Assembly (NCBI GenBank): GCA_035705495.1
Contig: DASSWB010000007.1
Coordinates: 1-6,888 of the forward strand
Origin: DASSWB01 sp035705495
GTDB lineage: Bacteria; Bacteroidota; Bacteroidia; Flavobacteriales; Flavobacteriaceae
Length of the DNA: 6,888 nt
Reading direction: 5' to 3'
Shown here: in pieces, positions 6,220 to 6,888 of the stretch
How positions within the stretch are numbered: position 1 is the first letter of the stretch
Layout: each line of letters opens with the position of its first letter
Notes under the pieces: model-generated
Database searches by the model: none
Seen by the model: the letters and a program-made list of their open reading frames with translations, nothing else
Told to the model about the DNA's origin: nothing
Made by a program: the position numbers and the translations under genes

Positions 6220-6624
6220 ATGAAAAAAAGCACAATAGAAGACCTTCAGCTTATCACGGTTCCCAAAATTACCGATCCTAGGGGAAATATTTCTGTGGTT
6301 GAAAAAAATATCATTCCGTTTGAAATCAAAAGGGTTTATTACTTGTACGATGTCCCCAGTGGTTCTTCGCGTGGCGGACATGCACATATAGACCAACAGG
6401 CATTTTTGATAGCCCTAAGCGGTAGTTTTAATGTGATATTAAACGATGGTAAGGATTCAAAAACCGTTACTTTAAAAAAACCCAATGAAGGTTTGTTGAT
6501 CCCAAACGGAATATGGAGGGAATTGGAAGATTTCTCATCCGGTGCGGTCTGTTTGGTTTTGGCTTCGGATGTTTTTTCAGAAGATGACTACATTCGGGAT
6601 TTTGAAGTTTATAAAAAATATTAA
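6220..6624 (+). CDS. fdtA: dTDP-4-keto-6-deoxyglucose 3,4-ketoisomerase (FdtA/QdtA, WxcM-like cupin)
   Basis: This complete 134-residue single-domain cupin is of typical length for FdtA/QdtA enzymes, which shift the keto group of dTDP-4-keto-6-deoxyglucose from C4 to C3 and so supply the substrate for a C3 transaminase such as the one encoded upstream. Visible features are DPRGN at 19-23, IKRVYYLYDVP at 36-46, RGGHAH at 51-56 with His54 and His56 matching the two catalytic histidines of FdtA, LSGSFNVILNDG at 66-77, WRELEDFSSG at 99-108, and LVLASDVFSEDDYIRDFE near the end. Arg21 agrees with FdtA, whereas Arg100 following the tryptophan agrees with QdtA, so the C4 stereochemistry of the product (Fuc3N or Qui3N route) cannot be fixed from sequence. 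The ATG at 6220 is preceded by A-rich sequence without a clear Shine-Dalgarno site. The stop lies 3 nt from the stop of the convergent gene. Confidence 0.93.
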   Translation: MKKSTIEDLQLITVPKITDPRGNISVVEKNIIPFEIKRVYYLYDVPSGSSRGGHAHIDQQAFLIALSGSFNVILNDGKDSKTVTLKKPNEGLLIPNGIWRELEDFSSGAVCLVLASDVFSEDDYIRDFEVYKKY

Positions 6625-6627
6625 GTT

Positions 6628-6888
6628 TTAGTTATTACCACTCCAAACCTGAAGATATTTTTCAGCTATACGGATATAATGATGTTCTTTCAACACAAAA
6701 TCCCTGGCGTTTTTACCTATTTCAATAATCATTTTCGGATTCTCAATCAACCAGCTTAGCTTGTTGACCAAATATTCCACATTAGGTAACGCATTGATGC
6801 ATACTTCATCTTCTTTTAAATTATAATATTCTAAAAATTCAGTTTCTGCTCCCGTAAAAACCACTTTGCCTTTTGCCATCGCTTCAAG
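6628..6888 (-). CDS. GT4-type glycosyltransferase, C-terminal fragment cut by the window edge
   Basis: The last 86 codons of a minus-strand gene are visible; the frame stays open through 6888, so the N-terminal part lies outside the window and the in-frame ATG at 6877-6879 is internal. The visible start LEAMAKGKVVFTGAETEFLEYY is the characteristic C-terminal donor-binding region of GT-B fold family-4 glycosyltransferases, and the glutamate of LEAMA is the second Glu of the EX7E motif. The rest (VEYLVNKLSWLIENPK, then IGKNARDFVLKEHHYIRIAEKYLQVW) is the usual closing pair of helices. It would add a sugar from a nucleotide donor to a growing glycan, probably the one handled by the flippase here; the donor and linkage cannot be inferred. 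It faces the + strand operon and ends 3 nt beyond the ketoisomerase stop. Confidence 0.85.
   Translation of the reverse strand, partial: LEAMAKGKVVFTGAETEFLEYYNLKEDEVCINALPNVEYLVNKLSWLIENPKMIIEIGKNARDFVLKEHHYIRIAEKYLQVWSGNN

Noticed and set aside
6115..6396. Minus-strand open frame of 93 codons across the flippase-ketoisomerase junction
   Set aside because: Most of it is antisense to the conserved cupin gene and the leader; no family-like motif or promoter was seen.
1..6888. Defence system, CRISPR array, insertion sequence, prophage or novel multi-gene system
   Set aside because: I saw no repeats-and-spacers pattern, transposase, integrase, nuclease or phage-like protein; every gene of size fits housekeeping or surface-polysaccharide functions.

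Overview
The window looks like part of a chromosome from the Bacteroidota, most likely a member of the Flavobacteriaceae. Four things point there: AT-rich sequence with weak or absent Shine-Dalgarno sites, a Bacteroidota-type -7 promoter element (TAnnTTTG) in front of the first gene, a lipoprotein with an acidic patch right after its lipidated cysteine, and protein sequences (TypA, flippase, transaminase) that resemble flavobacterial homologues as I remember them. No database search was possible.

Left part, about 1-2700 (housekeeping and small accessory genes, all on +). A complete typA/bipA gene for a ribosome-associated GTPase is preceded by a recognisable promoter, which places its true start at 120. 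It is followed by a compact G/C-rich element (1940-1980) that can form a perfect 10-bp hairpin or a G-quadruplex. This element runs directly into the start of a small three-helix membrane protein resembling YgjV. A small, probably surface-exposed lipoprotein with lipocalin-like character comes next, and a weak stem-loop separates it from the right part.

Right part, 2755-6624 (cell-surface polysaccharide cluster, all on +). Four genes follow: a FemAB/GNAT-like acyltransferase, a PLP-dependent sugar-nucleotide aminotransferase of the FdtB/QdtB type, a WzxE-like lipid-linked oligosaccharide flippase, and a small cupin of the FdtA/QdtA 3,4-ketoisomerase type. The first three are tightly coupled (a 4-nt ATGA overlap, then zero spacing), and the fourth follows after a 70-nt leader. 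Together they suggest synthesis of a dTDP-3-acylamino-3,6-dideoxyhexose (Fuc3N or Qui3N type) and export of the glycan that contains it. The ketoisomerase moves the keto group from C4 to C3, the transaminase aminates C3, the acyltransferase may acylate the amine, and the flippase moves the finished lipid-linked unit across the inner membrane.

Right edge, 6628-6888. The C-terminal end of a GT4-type glycosyltransferase lies on the minus strand. Its stop codon is only 3 nt from the stop codon of the ketoisomerase gene, so the locus continues beyond the window in convergent orientation.

I see no tRNA, rRNA, CRISPR array, insertion sequence or phage gene. Apart from the genes described, no stretch exceeds 300 bases. 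I found no convincing previously undescribed multi-gene system. The most interesting points are the hairpin/G-quadruplex element, the mixed specificity residues in the ketoisomerase, the acyltransferase-aminotransferase-flippase order resembling the enterobacterial wecD-wecE-wzxE order, and TTG start codons in two genes of one operon.
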